From an uncultured Erysipelotrichaceae bacterium (GTDB lineage: Bacteria; Bacillota_I; Bacilli_A; Erysipelotrichales; Erysipelotrichaceae): a DNA stretch of 64,000 nucleotides. The notes below the pieces were generated by a model. The model was not told the origin of the DNA. It worked only from the letters and a program-made list of their open reading frames with translations, and searched no databases. The DNA lies in contig CALVGQ010000012.1 of assembly GCA_944327135.1 (NCBI GenBank), positions 1 to 64,000 of the forward strand. Reading direction: 5' to 3'. A program made the position numbers and the translations under genes. The number at the start of each line of letters is the position of its first letter. Within the stretch, counting starts at the first letter, position 1. Of the stretch, positions 54,184 through 63,110 are shown one piece after another.

Positions 54184-54804
54184 TCAGATCCAATGCTGCT
54201 GAGAGCCTTCCGCTGCAGCCTTCCACAAATAAAATGATGCCAGACTGCCCTGCGGGGCAAAATATCGCTGATATTTATGCAATAACGATCTTGTGATTTG
54301 CCGGTGATGATACACTTGCTTTAGCCCTTGAATGACCTGTTGGTCATGAATACAAAAAACATTCATTCGATTCAACGAAAGAACCATCAGCCACTCAGCC
54401 TTCCAAGGCCCAATTCCAGGAAGAACAAGCAATTTTTTCAAAACCTCGTCATCCGTTTTATTATGCAGTACCTGCGTCTTTATTTCTTCCTCTATTGCAA
54501 ATCCTGCCAGACGATGCAGTGCATGCGCCTGCCGTGCAGTCAAGCCAATTGTTTTCAGCTGAGACACAGTTATTCCAATCACAGTTTCAGGATCGATTGT
54601 AATTCCAGCCTTTTGCAAAGAATCAAACGCAGGTGCAGACAAACAAGCCGCTCCTTGACGAGCTAGCTGTGCATAAACTAACGTTTTAAAAAGGTCTGGA
54701 AAAAGCGGCGGCTCGATTTTCCCTATGGACTGAATTACCGCCGCCATCCGACGATCCTTTTTTTTCAGTTCTTCCAGATCTTCAATACGATAATGAAACT
54801 TCAT
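54184..54804 (-). CDS. DNA-3-methyladenine glycosylase (HhH-GPD, AlkA/MAG-like)
   Basis: 206 residues. HhH motif with LPGIGPWKAEWLMVLSL near 130-146, and catalytic-position Asp in CIHDQQV near 156. Trp in GPW fits the AlkA/MAG branch that removes alkylated purines. There is no iron-sulfur loop, unlike nth. GGGAAAC-type weak SD before the ATG. Alone, between the divergent SGNH gene and yqeG. Confidence 0.88.
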   Translation of the reverse strand: MKFHYRIEDLEELKKKDRRMAAVIQSIGKIEPPLFPDLFKTLVYAQLARQGAACLSAPAFDSLQKAGITIDPETVIGITVSQLKTIGLTARQAHALHRLAGFAIEEEIKTQVLHNKTDDEVLKKLLVLPGIGPWKAEWLMVLSLNRMNVFCIHDQQVIQGLKQVYHHRQITRSLLHKYQRYFAPQGSLASFYLWKAAAEGSQQHWI

Positions 54805-54918
54805 GTTTCCCCACCCTTTATTTTCATCTTATCATCCGCCTGATTGATTTTCAAGGAAGTTAAAAGTGAACAGATTAAGAAAATTTTTTTGAGTTTTCAC
54901 AATCCTTTCCAAAAGGCA

Positions 54919-54928
54919 GTGCTATAAT
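54919..54928 (+). promoter_or_regulatory. Extended -10 promoter of the lipoprotein pair
   Basis: GTGCTATAAT: TG-n-TATAAT with TATAAT at 54923-54928, 33 bases upstream of the SGNH lipoprotein ATG. Confidence 0.65.
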
Positions 54929-54961
54929 AGCAGTGATGAATAAAGGTATAGGAGTGATAAG

Positions 54962-55723
54962 ATGAAAAAACTACTTTCTCTTCTTCTGGCCCTTCTTCTG
55001 GCCGGTTGTACAGTCCAATCAAAGGAACACCCTGTCATTTCAGCAACTCCCACCCAGACTCCTGAGGTTCCAATTCCGTTAGAAACTCCAGAACCGCCTA
55101 AAAATGCCGGTCTATTAAATGAAAGTGATCCGGTTGAAGAAAGCTATTTTGATGATGTAGTTTTCATTGGCGATTCTCGTTTTTCCGGCTTGATTGATTA
55201 CAATCTGCTGACCAATGCAACGATTCTGGCTGCAGTTTCTCTTTCGGTCAATGAACTGGGGACAAAAAAAGTAATTTCTGGAACAGAGGGAAATATAACG
55301 GTTTTGGAAGCATTAAAACCGCTTCAATGCAAAGCCATCTATATTTGCTTTGGCATCAATGAATTGGGATATGCCTATCCTGAAATCTTTATTGAACGCT
55401 ATAGTGCTGCCATTGATCAAATCCGAGAAATTCAGCCGGATGTTCCGATCATCGTTTCAACTTTATTTCATATCTCACAAAGAAAAGAAGCTAAAAACGA
55501 TGAATATCTGAATAATCGCCGAATTGATGAATTTAACACCTTGATTCGAGATATGGCTGCAGAAAAAGAACTTTATCTGCTCGAAATCGGTCCTGCGGTA
55601 GAAGATGAAAATGGCTATCTGAAAACCGAGTATACAGAGGACGGGGTCCATCTGGATCAAGAAGGATTCCAACATTGGATCGACTATTTGAAAACACACA
55701 CTTTGGAGGGGACTCTATGCTAA
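54962..55723 (+). CDS. SGNH/GDSL-type lipoprotein
   Basis: 253 residues. Lipoprotein signal peptide with lipobox LLAGC (Cys16), a Pro/Thr-rich linker to residue 50, then an SGNH hydrolase domain: block I FIGDSRF (nucleophile Ser near 72), block III FGINELG (Asn near 135), block V DGVHLD (Asp and His near 229-232). Probably an extracellular esterase or acetyltransferase/deacetylase acting on envelope glycans; the substrate is unknown. The last seven bases overlap the next lipoprotein gene. Confidence 0.88.
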   Translation: MKKLLSLLLALLLAGCTVQSKEHPVISATPTQTPEVPIPLETPEPPKNAGLLNESDPVEESYFDDVVFIGDSRFSGLIDYNLLTNATILAAVSLSVNELGTKKVISGTEGNITVLEALKPLQCKAIYICFGINELGYAYPEIFIERYSAAIDQIREIQPDVPIIVSTLFHISQRKEAKNDEYLNNRRIDEFNTLIRDMAAEKELYLLEIGPAVEDENGYLKTEYTEDGVHLDQEGFQHWIDYLKTHTLEGTLC

Positions 55724-56160
55724 AAAAAATATGGATTTTATTTGTTTGCCTGTTTCTAGTTTCCGGATGCAGCCAAAACGTCGAATCGAAAGATCCTGAT
55801 CAGCTGGCTGAAGCCCTGATTGATCAGGGCACATTTGAAACTGGATTTATCAAGCTGGAAAAGGATCAGCTAGAAAGCTTTTATCCAGGCATCGATGCGA
55901 TCTGCCAGTCAGCAGCAATCTATGAGTCAGATTCTCAAATGCTGCAGTTGGTTGCCGTCATCAAAACTCAAGATCTTGAACAGGCTTCATCCATTTTACA
56001 GGAACGTCAAAGCTATCTTCTACGACAGGCGGAAAATTACTTTCCAGAACAACAAGAAATGGTTGAGAATGCCCTTTTGACCGTTTCAGGCGACTGTGCC
56101 ATCCTAGTGATTTCCTCTGACAATTCACAGGCAGAACAAATTATAAAAGAAACAAAATAA
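55717..56160 (+). CDS. DUF4358-like lipoprotein
   Basis: 147 residues. Signal peptide with lipobox VSGC, then a small alpha/beta domain with alternating acidic and hydrophobic pattern and the ending SGDCAILVISSDN. The pattern matches the DUF4358 lipoproteins common in Bacillota. The start at 55717 follows GGAGGGGA and overlaps the SGNH stop; the in-frame extension to 55675 is inside the SGNH gene. The pair is likely exported together. Confidence 0.82.
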   Translation: MLKKIWILFVCLFLVSGCSQNVESKDPDQLAEALIDQGTFETGFIKLEKDQLESFYPGIDAICQSAAIYESDSQMLQLVAVIKTQDLEQASSILQERQSYLLRQAENYFPEQQEMVENALLTVSGDCAILVISSDNSQAEQIIKETK

Positions 56161-56169
56161 CTTGTGATC

Positions 56170-56216
56170 ATCGCCTCTTTCTTCTAAAATAAAAGAAGAA
56201 AGAAGGCGATTTTTTT
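56170..56216 (+). terminator. Terminator hairpin overlapping the M20 gene start
   Basis: Arms ATCGCC-CTTTCTTCT and AGAAGAAAG-GGCGAT (6 + 9 bp with a 1x2 internal loop), loop of about eight bases, then T6. The TTG start of the M20 gene lies at the end of the T-run, and its SD AAGG is in the 3' arm. Confidence 0.85.
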
Positions 56217-57492
56217 GAAAGAACTTGTACAGCACTGCATTGATTCTCACGCTGATGAAATGATTCAGTTCGGAAACGAATTATTTGAAACACCGGAGCT
56301 TGGCTTCAAAGAAAAAAAGACCAAAGAAAAAATCGTTCATTTTTTAAAACAGCTTCAGATTTCGGTTGAAAAAGAATATGCTGAAACCGGTTTTCAGATT
56401 ACCTTGGGGCATGGAAAACCCCATATTGGACTGATTGCAGAACTCGATGCCATCGTTACCCCGCATCATCGCTGTGCCAACAATTCTGATCAAGCAGCCC
56501 ACAGCTGTGCTCACAGTACCCAGGTCACAATCATGCTCAACGCGGTACGAGCACTAAAAGAAATCGGTCTTTTTGAAAAAAAACAAGGCACTGTTACTTT
56601 GTTTTTTACTCCCGCCGAAGAATTTGTCGATCTTGCTTATCGGCGTAGCTTGATTCAAGAAGGCAGAATTCGTTATTTGTCAGGAAAGGAAAATATGCTG
56701 GCCGATCACCATTTTGATGGAATCGACTGCATCATTCATCTTCATGCCATGGGAACAACACCAGGTATTCGCTACAATGTCAATTCCCAGCTGGCTGGCT
56801 TTGTTTATAAAATTTTCCGTTTCCAAGGAAAAGGAGCTCATGCAGCAGTCCTTCCGCATGAAGGCATCAACGCGCTAAACGAATTTACATTATTCCAAAG
56901 TGCTGTAGCCATGCTTCGGGAAACCTTCAAAGAAGAAGAAAAAACAAGGATCCATGGAATGATTACTCATGGCGGTGACTCAGTGAATACCATTCCTCAA
57001 GAAGTCGTGTATGAAGGATATGTACGATCATTTGATCCACATCGTCTGCTAGAACTCAGCACACAGCTAACACATACCGCACGATGCTGTGCTCAGGCCT
57101 TAGGCGGAGACTGTCAGGTAGAAAATATCCCAGGATATCTTCCTTTTCAGCAAAATCAGGCTTTATCCGAGATTGTTTATCGCAACATGCTGCACTTCGT
57201 AAATGCAGATCAGATCATGACTGCTGAACAAAGTGTCGCTGCAGGAGATATTGGTGATGTCGGCTGCTTTTTTCCTACTATTCAGTTCGGCTACAGCGGC
57301 TTCAGCGGAACGATCCATGGAAGCAATCTGGAGATCGATGATCCGCAGGCCGTTTACATCGAACCAGCTAAAATTGTTGCAATGAGCGTGATCGATCTGA
57401 TTGAGGATCCGTCATTAGTTAAACAGATTTGTGCTTCCTTTCAGCCAACCATGAGCAGGGAAGCCTATCTGAATTATTTGGATCAGAAATAA
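56215..57492 (+). CDS. M20 family amidohydrolase/peptidase
   Basis: 425 residues. Metal-dependent hydrolase of the M20 amidohydrolase type: ELDAIVTP near 77, HSCAHSTQV near 101 (metal-binding His region), TPAEEFVD near 135 with the Glu pair, HLHAMGTT near 178, and GKGAHAAVLPHEGINALN in the lid domain near 208. C-terminal GFSGTIHG carries the last His. Substrates of this group are N-acyl amino acids or short peptides. The start is TTG 56215, SD AAGG eight bases upstream. A bidirectional terminator follows. Confidence 0.9.
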   Translation: MKELVQHCIDSHADEMIQFGNELFETPELGFKEKKTKEKIVHFLKQLQISVEKEYAETGFQITLGHGKPHIGLIAELDAIVTPHHRCANNSDQAAHSCAHSTQVTIMLNAVRALKEIGLFEKKQGTVTLFFTPAEEFVDLAYRRSLIQEGRIRYLSGKENMLADHHFDGIDCIIHLHAMGTTPGIRYNVNSQLAGFVYKIFRFQGKGAHAAVLPHEGINALNEFTLFQSAVAMLRETFKEEEKTRIHGMITHGGDSVNTIPQEVVYEGYVRSFDPHRLLELSTQLTHTARCCAQALGGDCQVENIPGYLPFQQNQALSEIVYRNMLHFVNADQIMTAEQSVAAGDIGDVGCFFPTIQFGYSGFSGTIHGSNLEIDDPQAVYIEPAKIVAMSVIDLIEDPSLVKQICASFQPTMSREAYLNYLDQK

Positions 57493-57558
57493 ACCGTTTT
57501 CTTTCTCTTTTTCCTCGGAATTCCAAACCGTGCATGCAATCCGCTTGTTTTTTTAATT

Positions 57559-57604
57559 CAAAAGAGGACAGCCGTCAAAAATTCACGCCTGTCCTCTTTT
57601 TTAT
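57559..57604. terminator. Bidirectional terminator
   Basis: Stem AAAAGAGGACAG / CTGTCCTCTTTT with a loop of about 17 bases, T6 on the plus side. Shared by the M20 gene and the convergent 57601 gene. Confidence 0.92.
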
Positions 57605-57870
57605 TTATGCCGCCAGCGATAATATTCCTCATCCTTTTCAGGATTGATTGTCATCTCTTCTGAGCGTTCTATCCAATAAAACGTTTCTTCTTTAAATAAT
57701 TCTATGAAATCTTTTTCAGAAAGACGATAGCTGCAGCCGTCACAATGAATTGAAACTCGTTTTGAATTCCATCCAAAGAAAATCATACGGCCCTCTTGAT
57801 TAATCAGCAATACCACGCCTTCTTTTAAGCACTGCAGAGCTTCTGTTGCACCTTCAATCGCTAGTTTCAT
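57601..57870 (-). CDS. Hypothetical protein downstream of M42 aminopeptidase
   Basis: 89 residues, mixed alpha/beta pattern, acidic C-terminus. CDGC in the middle could bind metal. No recognised family. It overlaps the M42 stop by four bases (ATGA), so it is translated from the same message; this coupling is the main evidence that it is real. Confidence 0.65.
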   Translation of the reverse strand: MKLAIEGATEALQCLKEGVVLLINQEGRMIFFGWNSKRVSIHCDGCSYRLSEKDFIELFKEETFYWIERSEEMTINPEKDEEYYRWRHK

Positions 57871-58904
57871 CGTTCTTCGGTTAAATAGGCCGCAAGCAGC
57901 TTCAATGTGTTCAAAACCCCATCCTGATGGGTCCGCTCCATTCCATGACTAGCACAGACTCCAGGACCGATCAAACCGCCTCGAATATCATTGCCGCCAC
58001 GTAAGGCTGCCCCAGTATCAGAACCATAAAATGGATAGATATCCACTGCATAGCCCAGTTGATTTTTCTGTGCCAGTGCAATCAGAGAGGAAGTCAGCTC
58101 GTAATCATACGGTCCTGCTGAATCTTTAGCACAGATCGAAACATCATACTCTGTACAACTTAGATCCAAGCCAATGCAGCCCATATCCACAGAAATCAGT
58201 TCAGTAATTTCTTCTGGAATGCAGCTGCTTCCATGCCCCACCTCTTCATAGGTTGAAATCAAAAAATACGTGTCAAACTGGGGAAGACAGGCATTTTCTT
58301 TCAAAGCTTTCAGCATGCCAAAAAGGATCGCTACTGAAATCTTATCATCCAAAAACCGGCTTTTTAAAAATCCAGATGGAGTCCGTACCGTTTTTGGATC
58401 AATTGCCACGATATCTCCATTTGAAATTCCTAATTGTTTAACATCCTCTGCATTTCTAACCTTCTCATCCAAACGGATCTCCATCGTATCTTCATTGCGT
58501 TCCAGTGTATTAGCGTCCTTAAAGACATGAGTCGCACTGGAAACAGAAAGAATCGTCCCGGTATAACGACGCCCATCTCGTGTAATCACAGTACAGTATT
58601 CTCCATCCAAGGTATTCATAATTGGGCCTCCCAGTTTTGTAATGGCCAATGTTCCTTGAGCCTTGATCGAGCGAACCATCAAGCCCAGCGTATCCGTATG
58701 AGCACTGAGTCCAATACATTTTTCAGAGGATTTCCCCTTCACCGGAAGAATCAGATTCCCCTTTTGATTCCTTTTTGTGGAATACCCTAACCGCTCAGCC
58801 TCTTCCTTTAAAAGCTGAATAGCGGACTGCGTATAACCGGTAGGACTTGCTACCTGCAGTAATTTTTCAGCAAAATCTAAAACATAATCTAGATCAAGAT
58901 TCAT
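57867..58904 (-). CDS. M42 family metallo-aminopeptidase
   Basis: 345 residues. Two-metal site: LSAHTDTLG (His near 70), SRFLDDKIS (bridging Asp near 185), STYEEVGHGSS (Glu pair near 218), SVDMG (Asp near 240), and the final His in ASHGMERTHQDG near 320. The TET-type aminopeptidase trims N-terminal residues in the cytosol. The ATG at 58904 lies eight bases past AAGGAG; a GTG three codons earlier is inside that SD. Confidence 0.94.
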   Translation of the reverse strand: MNLDLDYVLDFAEKLLQVASPTGYTQSAIQLLKEEAERLGYSTKRNQKGNLILPVKGKSSEKCIGLSAHTDTLGLMVRSIKAQGTLAITKLGGPIMNTLDGEYCTVITRDGRRYTGTILSVSSATHVFKDANTLERNEDTMEIRLDEKVRNAEDVKQLGISNGDIVAIDPKTVRTPSGFLKSRFLDDKISVAILFGMLKALKENACLPQFDTYFLISTYEEVGHGSSCIPEEITELISVDMGCIGLDLSCTEYDVSICAKDSAGPYDYELTSSLIALAQKNQLGYAVDIYPFYGSDTGAALRGGNDIRGGLIGPGVCASHGMERTHQDGVLNTLKLLAAYLTEER

Positions 58905-59008
58905 GATATTCACTCCTTTTTCTTTTTTTATTTTACCACTACTTTTAAAAAACGTCCGCCCTGTTTCTTATTTCTCACTCCAAAGAGAAAAATCTTCCTG
59001 TAAAACAT

Positions 59009-59030
59009 AAAAAAAGCCCTTTAAAAGGGC
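59009..59030 (-). terminator. Terminator of the tRNA-Ser gene
   Basis: Minus-strand stem GCCCTTT / AAAGGGC, then T7. Confidence 0.9.
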
Positions 59031-59042
59031 CTAATTCTCTTA

Positions 59043-59130
59043 TGGCGAGGAGCATGAGATTCGAACTCACGGAAGCTTTCACTTCGCCACCTTTCCAAGA
59101 TGGTGCCTTAAACCACTCGGCCAACTCCTC
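59043..59130 (-). tRNA. tRNA-Ser (GGA)
   Basis: 88 bases on the minus strand. Acceptor stem GGAGGAG-type pairing between GAGGAGT... and ...CTCCTCG, D-loop region GGCCGAGTGGTTTAAGGC, anticodon loop TTGGAAA giving GGA, a long class II variable arm, T-loop GTTCGAATC, and an encoded CCA end. A terminator follows directly. Confidence 0.96.
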
Positions 59131-59136
59131 AAGAGG

Positions 59137-60060
59137 CTATATAATGATATAATAAACCCATCTGAAAATCAAGAGGATTATTGCTAAAATTAAAAGCCAC
59201 GAAGTAAAAAAGGAGCGCCAGGCTGTTCCAGCAGCAACACTATGATGCCATAGCAGTTTCTTATTGCGATTGACACTCAATGCATACATCGAAACAGCAT
59301 ACGCCGCTACCGTCAGAACACCAAAAATCCAGCTATATTGTATCGGCAGAAGAAGCCCAATCACAATCATCGCATTGATGGCGAAATGAGTTATAAAAGA
59401 AGGCCAAATGCTTCGATAAACCATCGCCTGCAAAGACAAATACATGCCTAAAAACAGTATGACCAGCGGATAACCCTGATCCCAATATACTAGCATATAA
59501 AGCAACGAGCTGCTTATCATCCCAAATGTTCCACCAGCCCAACTGGTACAGCGTAAAATGACTCCACGAAAAACATATTCTTCCAGAAACGGAACCAGCA
59601 CTAAAAAGTAAAAAAGATAAAGAACAATCAGCCATGGTTCTGAAGAATGAAAAACTGGATGAATCGTTTCCGACAGCAACAAATTAGGGTTCAAAGCATA
59701 AGCAACACTGCTAAAAAGAAACGTCAGAAACAAGTAAAAAGCAATGCCGCCACAGGCCCAGGAAATCAAGGCACTCAGGTTCAGTCGAGCAATGCTGAAC
59801 AGCTCTTTAAAGCGGATTTTTAACAACAGCCGCACTAAAAGAAAAGGAGCCAGACAAACAATAAATTTTTCAGCAATTTCCAGCCCTAAGCTGATTGCCA
59901 GGGGATTCAAAGTTTGAAAGAAAGCATCCAATTTTTCCAATAAAAGCTTATTTTCCATCTGCAAGCCAAAAATCAATGTCCCCATGATCAACAGTCCAAG
60001 TCCGATCAGGTTAAATTGATTTCTCAGTTTTTTTCTGATAATCTTTTCCGATTGTTCCAT
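59137..60060 (-). CDS. CPBP family intramembrane metalloprotease
   Basis: 307 residues, about eight spans. CPBP (Abi) motif 1 FLEEYVFRG near 185 with the two Glu, and motif 2 ITHFAINA near 248 with His and Asn. Homologues process membrane proteins or, in bacteriocin loci, give self-immunity; no bacteriocin gene is seen here. The ATG at 60060 has AGGAGCG upstream; the frame to 60120 is not coding. Confidence 0.9.
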   Translation of the reverse strand: MEQSEKIIRKKLRNQFNLIGLGLLIMGTLIFGLQMENKLLLEKLDAFFQTLNPLAISLGLEIAEKFIVCLAPFLLVRLLLKIRFKELFSIARLNLSALISWACGGIAFYLFLTFLFSSVAYALNPNLLLSETIHPVFHSSEPWLIVLYLFYFLVLVPFLEEYVFRGVILRCTSWAGGTFGMISSSLLYMLVYWDQGYPLVILFLGMYLSLQAMVYRSIWPSFITHFAINAMIVIGLLLPIQYSWIFGVLTVAAYAVSMYALSVNRNKKLLWHHSVAAGTAWRSFFTSWLLILAIILLIFRWVYYIII

Positions 60061-60148
60061 TACTTCGCTCCTATCTGTATCGTATCCTGTGTTCACCGCA
60101 GAAACAAAAAAGTAAGTCAAAAATTCAACGATCTTTCTTTGATTCCTA

Positions 60149-60628
60149 CTAGATCCCGATTTCTTTTCGAATCAACGCAAGAAAGCGCTCCTGGTTGCTT
60201 TGAAATGGCTGCGGCTCAAAATGATTGATCTGCAGCAATGCGCTTTTTAGCTCTTCACGATTTTTACAAGACAAAATATAGCCTTTTTCACAAAAACTGT
60301 CAATTAATTGACATTGATGATCGTTGTGATGTTCTCCATACTGAGCCAGACGCGGAGAAGCAATGATTTTCTTTCCCATTTTTAAAGCTCCAACAATTGT
60401 CCCTGCTCCACCATGGGTAATAACTAGATCCGCCTCTTTCAGCAAAACATCAAATTCTTTCATATCGATATAATCAAAAATTTTCATCCGATCGCTTTGA
60501 AACTCAGTGTAGCCGGCTTGAACGATGACTTCTTCGTTCCAGTTCAGTTCCTCAAGAACACTTTCAAGCATTTCCAGTAATCGACGAAATGGTTTATCCT
60601 GTGTTCCTAGCGTCACTAAAATTTTCAA
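60149..60628 (-). CDS. Alg13/PssE-like glycosyltransferase subunit
   Basis: 159 residues. It opens MKILVTLGTQ and has the GT28 C-terminal signature ADLVITHGGAGTIVGAL near 67-83. It supplies the UDP-sugar-binding half of a two-part transferase. The start is TTG 60628, which gives the family N-terminus and has G6 upstream; a GTG three codons earlier is part of that SD. It overlaps the Alg14-like stop in a TTGA, so the two halves are made together. Confidence 0.9.
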   Translation of the reverse strand: MKILVTLGTQDKPFRRLLEMLESVLEELNWNEEVIVQAGYTEFQSDRMKIFDYIDMKEFDVLLKEADLVITHGGAGTIVGALKMGKKIIASPRLAQYGEHHNDHQCQLIDSFCEKGYILSCKNREELKSALLQINHFEPQPFQSNQERFLALIRKEIGI

Positions 60629-61095
60629 AAAATCCACCCCCCGACCACCGCCTCAGGATAAAAACGAAGCATCGTTTCCCACTGAACAATAAAAGTATCC
60701 GCAATCGGATAAATCAGTTTCCCTGCTTTTGTTGGCGTTTGACTGTTAGCAAACGTCTCTATCCAAATCACTTTCTTTTTAAAGAAATGAGCGATAAAGC
60801 AAAGAGGCACCGCAGTATGGGTCCCTGTTGTCACAATCACCTCAGGACGCAGAGAACAAAACAACAGCAATGATTTCAGCCAGTTAAACGCAAATTTGAA
60901 AAGGTAAGAAAACAAATGCTGCTTTGTGCCATAGACCAGATAATAAACTGGACAGTCCAGTTCCTCCTTCAGCTGGCTATTGGACTTTGTTTTTTCCGTA
61001 ATTACGACAGCTTCCACTTCCGTAAACAGCGGCTTCAGCTGAAGCAATTCTGTCAAATGACCGCCGCAGGATGAAATAAAAACTACTTTTTTCAT
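60625..61095 (-). CDS. Alg14/PssD-like glycosyltransferase membrane subunit
   Basis: 156 residues. N-terminal VVFISSCGGHLTELL (GGH acceptor-side motif) and VTTGTHTAVPLCFIAHFF near 95-115. It recruits the Alg13-like half to the membrane to extend a lipid-linked sugar. GAGGAG precedes the ATG. No polysaccharide cluster surrounds the pair, so the glycan is unknown. Confidence 0.9.
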   Translation of the reverse strand: MKKVVFISSCGGHLTELLQLKPLFTEVEAVVITEKTKSNSQLKEELDCPVYYLVYGTKQHLFSYLFKFAFNWLKSLLLFCSLRPEVIVTTGTHTAVPLCFIAHFFKKKVIWIETFANSQTPTKAGKLIYPIADTFIVQWETMLRFYPEAVVGGWIF

Positions 61096-61112
61096 AAACT
61101 CTCCTCAAAACA

Positions 61113-61133
61113 AAGGGTGTTTTCACACCCCTT
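61113..61133 (-). terminator. Terminator of the ACP-enzyme I gene
   Basis: Minus-strand stem AAGGGGTGTG / CACACCCTT-like pairing around a four-base loop, followed by TTTGTTTTG. The T-run is interrupted, so some read-through into the glycosyltransferase pair is likely. Confidence 0.7.
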
Positions 61134-61141
61134 ATTTTAAC

Positions 61142-63079
61142 TTATTTTAAACAATTTTTCACCAGCTCCAGTACTTCTTGTTCTGTACTGCAAGCCAACG
61201 CTTTTTCAGCCATCGCTTCCATCTCTTTCTTGGAGAGACGGCGAATCAAGCGACGAGTTCGCAAAATTGAAGTTGCCGACATCGAAAATTCATCCAATCC
61301 CAGGCCCAGCAGCAATGGAGCGGCCATTTCATCGCCGGCCATTTCACCACACATGCCAACCCATTTGCCTTCCTTATGAGCGCCATCGATGGTCATCTTG
61401 ACCAGACGCAGAATCGATGGATTGCACGGCTGATACAGATAAGAAACTTTTTCTGACATCCGATCTGCTGCCATGGAGTACTGGATCAGGTCATTGGTTC
61501 CGATTGAGAAGAAATCTGCTACTTTAGCAAATTGATCTGCCAGCACTGCTGCCGCAGGAATTTCAACCATCATACCAACTTCGATCTTTTCAGAAACCGC
61601 TGTTCCCTCTGCAATCAGTTTCGCTTTTTCTTCTTCAAAGATGCTCTTTGCTTCATTGAACTCATTGATCGTTGCAATCATCGGGAACATGATGCACAGC
61701 CGACCATAAATACTTGCTCGAATCAGCGCCCGCAGCTGAGTTCTGAAAATATCTTTACGATCCAAGCAAAGGCGGATTGCACGATAGCCTAAGAACGGGT
61801 TCATTTCCTGAGGAAACTCAAAATAATTCAGCTTCTTGTCCCCGCCGATATCCAAGGTACGTACAACAACTTTCTTTCCCTGCATATTTTCCAAAACTGT
61901 TTTATAGGCTTCAAACTGTTCATCCTCAGTTGGGAAATCGTGTTCACTGTCCATATACAGGAACTCTGTCCGATACAATCCAACGCCTTCTCCACCATTA
62001 TTCAAAACACCTTCTACATCTTTCGGCGTGCCAATGTTTCCCGCCAGTTCCACTTCATGGCCATCTACGGTTTCGCTCTTGGCATCCTTCAACACCTTGA
62101 GTGCTTCTTTTTCTGCCTTGAAGGCTTCCGCTTTTTGCGTGTATTCAGCAATCTGTTCAGCTGTCGGATTCAAAATGACCGTCCCTTCAATCGCATCCAG
62201 AATGATCTGATCTCCCTGTTTCGCCTGTTCCATGATCCCAGCTGCACCCACTACGGCCGGGATTTCCAGACTTCTAGCCATGATTGCACTGTGACTGGTT
62301 CTTCCTCCAATCGCGGTAGCAAACCCCAATGTAAACTGTTTGTTTAACTGCGCCGTATCTGATGGAGTCAAATCTTCCGCAACAATGACGACCTGCTCAT
62401 CAATCGTCGTCAGATCTGGAATTACCGCTCCAACAAGATTGCACTTCAAACGGAAAGTCACATCCCGAACATCTGCAGCCCTTTCTTTGAAATAGTCATT
62501 ATCCATGGATTCAAACATCGAAATCATCATATTAGCGACCGTCTCGGTTGCATATTCTGCATTGCAGCTTTCATTTTTAATCATCTCGATAATTTGACCC
62601 GATAATTCCGGATCGTTGGCCATCATCAGATGGGCATCAAAAATCGCCAGTTCTTCTTCTGACAGGTTTCCCTCTGCTTTCGCCTTGACCTGCTCAATAT
62701 CCGCCTGAGTTTTAGCCAAAGCGGCTTCAAATTTCTTAATTTCTTCAGTGCTGTCGCATTCTTTTTTCTCGATGTTTAAAACCGGCTGCTCCAGCTTGTA
62801 AACCTTTGCAATAGCAACTCCTGATGATGCTGCGATCCCTTTTAACATAGTTTTACCTCCCACTGAATCGATTGCGTCGATGATGTCTTGAACACAGCGA
62901 AATTCCAGCATTTCCTCATCCTTAAAAGCAATGTCCAGCTGTTCTTCAATTTTTACCAGAAGGTCTACCACATCCATGGAATCCAATCCAAGCTCCCGAA
63001 AGTTGGACTGCGGATGCACAGCAATCTTCAGCCGCATTTTCCTGGCAACCATTGAAAGAACAAATTCTGTGTGTTCCAT
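61142..63079 (-). CDS. ptsI: Acyl carrier protein - PTS enzyme I fusion
   Basis: 645 residues in one frame. Residues 1-77 are a complete acyl-carrier-protein domain with the phosphopantetheine motif [13 protein letters not shown] (Ser34). Residues 78-645 are a full-length PEP-protein phosphotransferase (enzyme I, 568 residues): [17 protein letters not shown] start, phospho-His263 in [32 protein letters not shown], and MCGEMAGD near the end. There is no stop between them, but GGGAGGT lies seven bases before Met78, so enzyme I alone may also be made. It starts 31 bases after the upstream small gene. No HPr gene is in the window. Confidence 0.93.
   Translation of the reverse strand: MEHTEFVLSMVARKMRLKIAVHPQSNFRELGLDSMDVVDLLVKIEEQLDIAFKDEEMLEFRCVQDIIDAIDSVGGKTMLKGIAASSGVAIAKVYKLEQPVLNIEKKECDSTEEIKKFEAALAKTQADIEQVKAKAEGNLSEEELAIFDAHLMMANDPELSGQIIEMIKNESCNAEYATETVANMMISMFESMDNDYFKERAADVRDVTFRLKCNLVGAVIPDLTTIDEQVVIVAEDLTPSDTAQLNKQFTLGFATAIGGRTSHSAIMARSLEIPAVVGAAGIMEQAKQGDQIILDAIEGTVILNPTAEQIAEYTQKAEAFKAEKEALKVLKDAKSETVDGHEVELAGNIGTPKDVEGVLNNGGEGVGLYRTEFLYMDSEHDFPTEDEQFEAYKTVLENMQGKKVVVRTLDIGGDKKLNYFEFPQEMNPFLGYRAIRLCLDRKDIFRTQLRALIRASIYGRLCIMFPMIATINEFNEAKSIFEEEKAKLIAEGTAVSEKIEVGMMVEIPAAAVLADQFAKVADFFSIGTNDLIQYSMAADRMSEKVSYLYQPCNPSILRLVKMTIDGAHKEGKWVGMCGEMAGDEMAAPLLLGLGLDEFSMSATSILRTRRLIRRLSKKEMEAMAEKALACSTEQEVLELVKNCLK
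62846..62861 (-). promoter_or_regulatory. Internal ribosome binding site at the ACP/enzyme I junction
   Basis: On the minus strand GGGAGGT (62861-62855), then seven bases, then ATG (62848-62846), the exact start of a normal-length enzyme I. The SD is read as Gly-Gly codons of the fusion. Spacing is ideal. Confidence 0.75.
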
Positions 63080-63110
63080 CTCTCCACCTCACTTATGATG
63101 ATAGCATTTT

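Noticed and set aside
53568-54260. A 230-residue version of YqeG
   Set aside because: The extra N-terminus crosses the promoter and has no family similarity; GTG 54104 with GGGAGGG gives the normal length.
59137-60060. CPBP protease as a bacteriocin immunity gene
   Set aside because: No bacteriocin precursor, leader peptidase or ABC exporter nearby.
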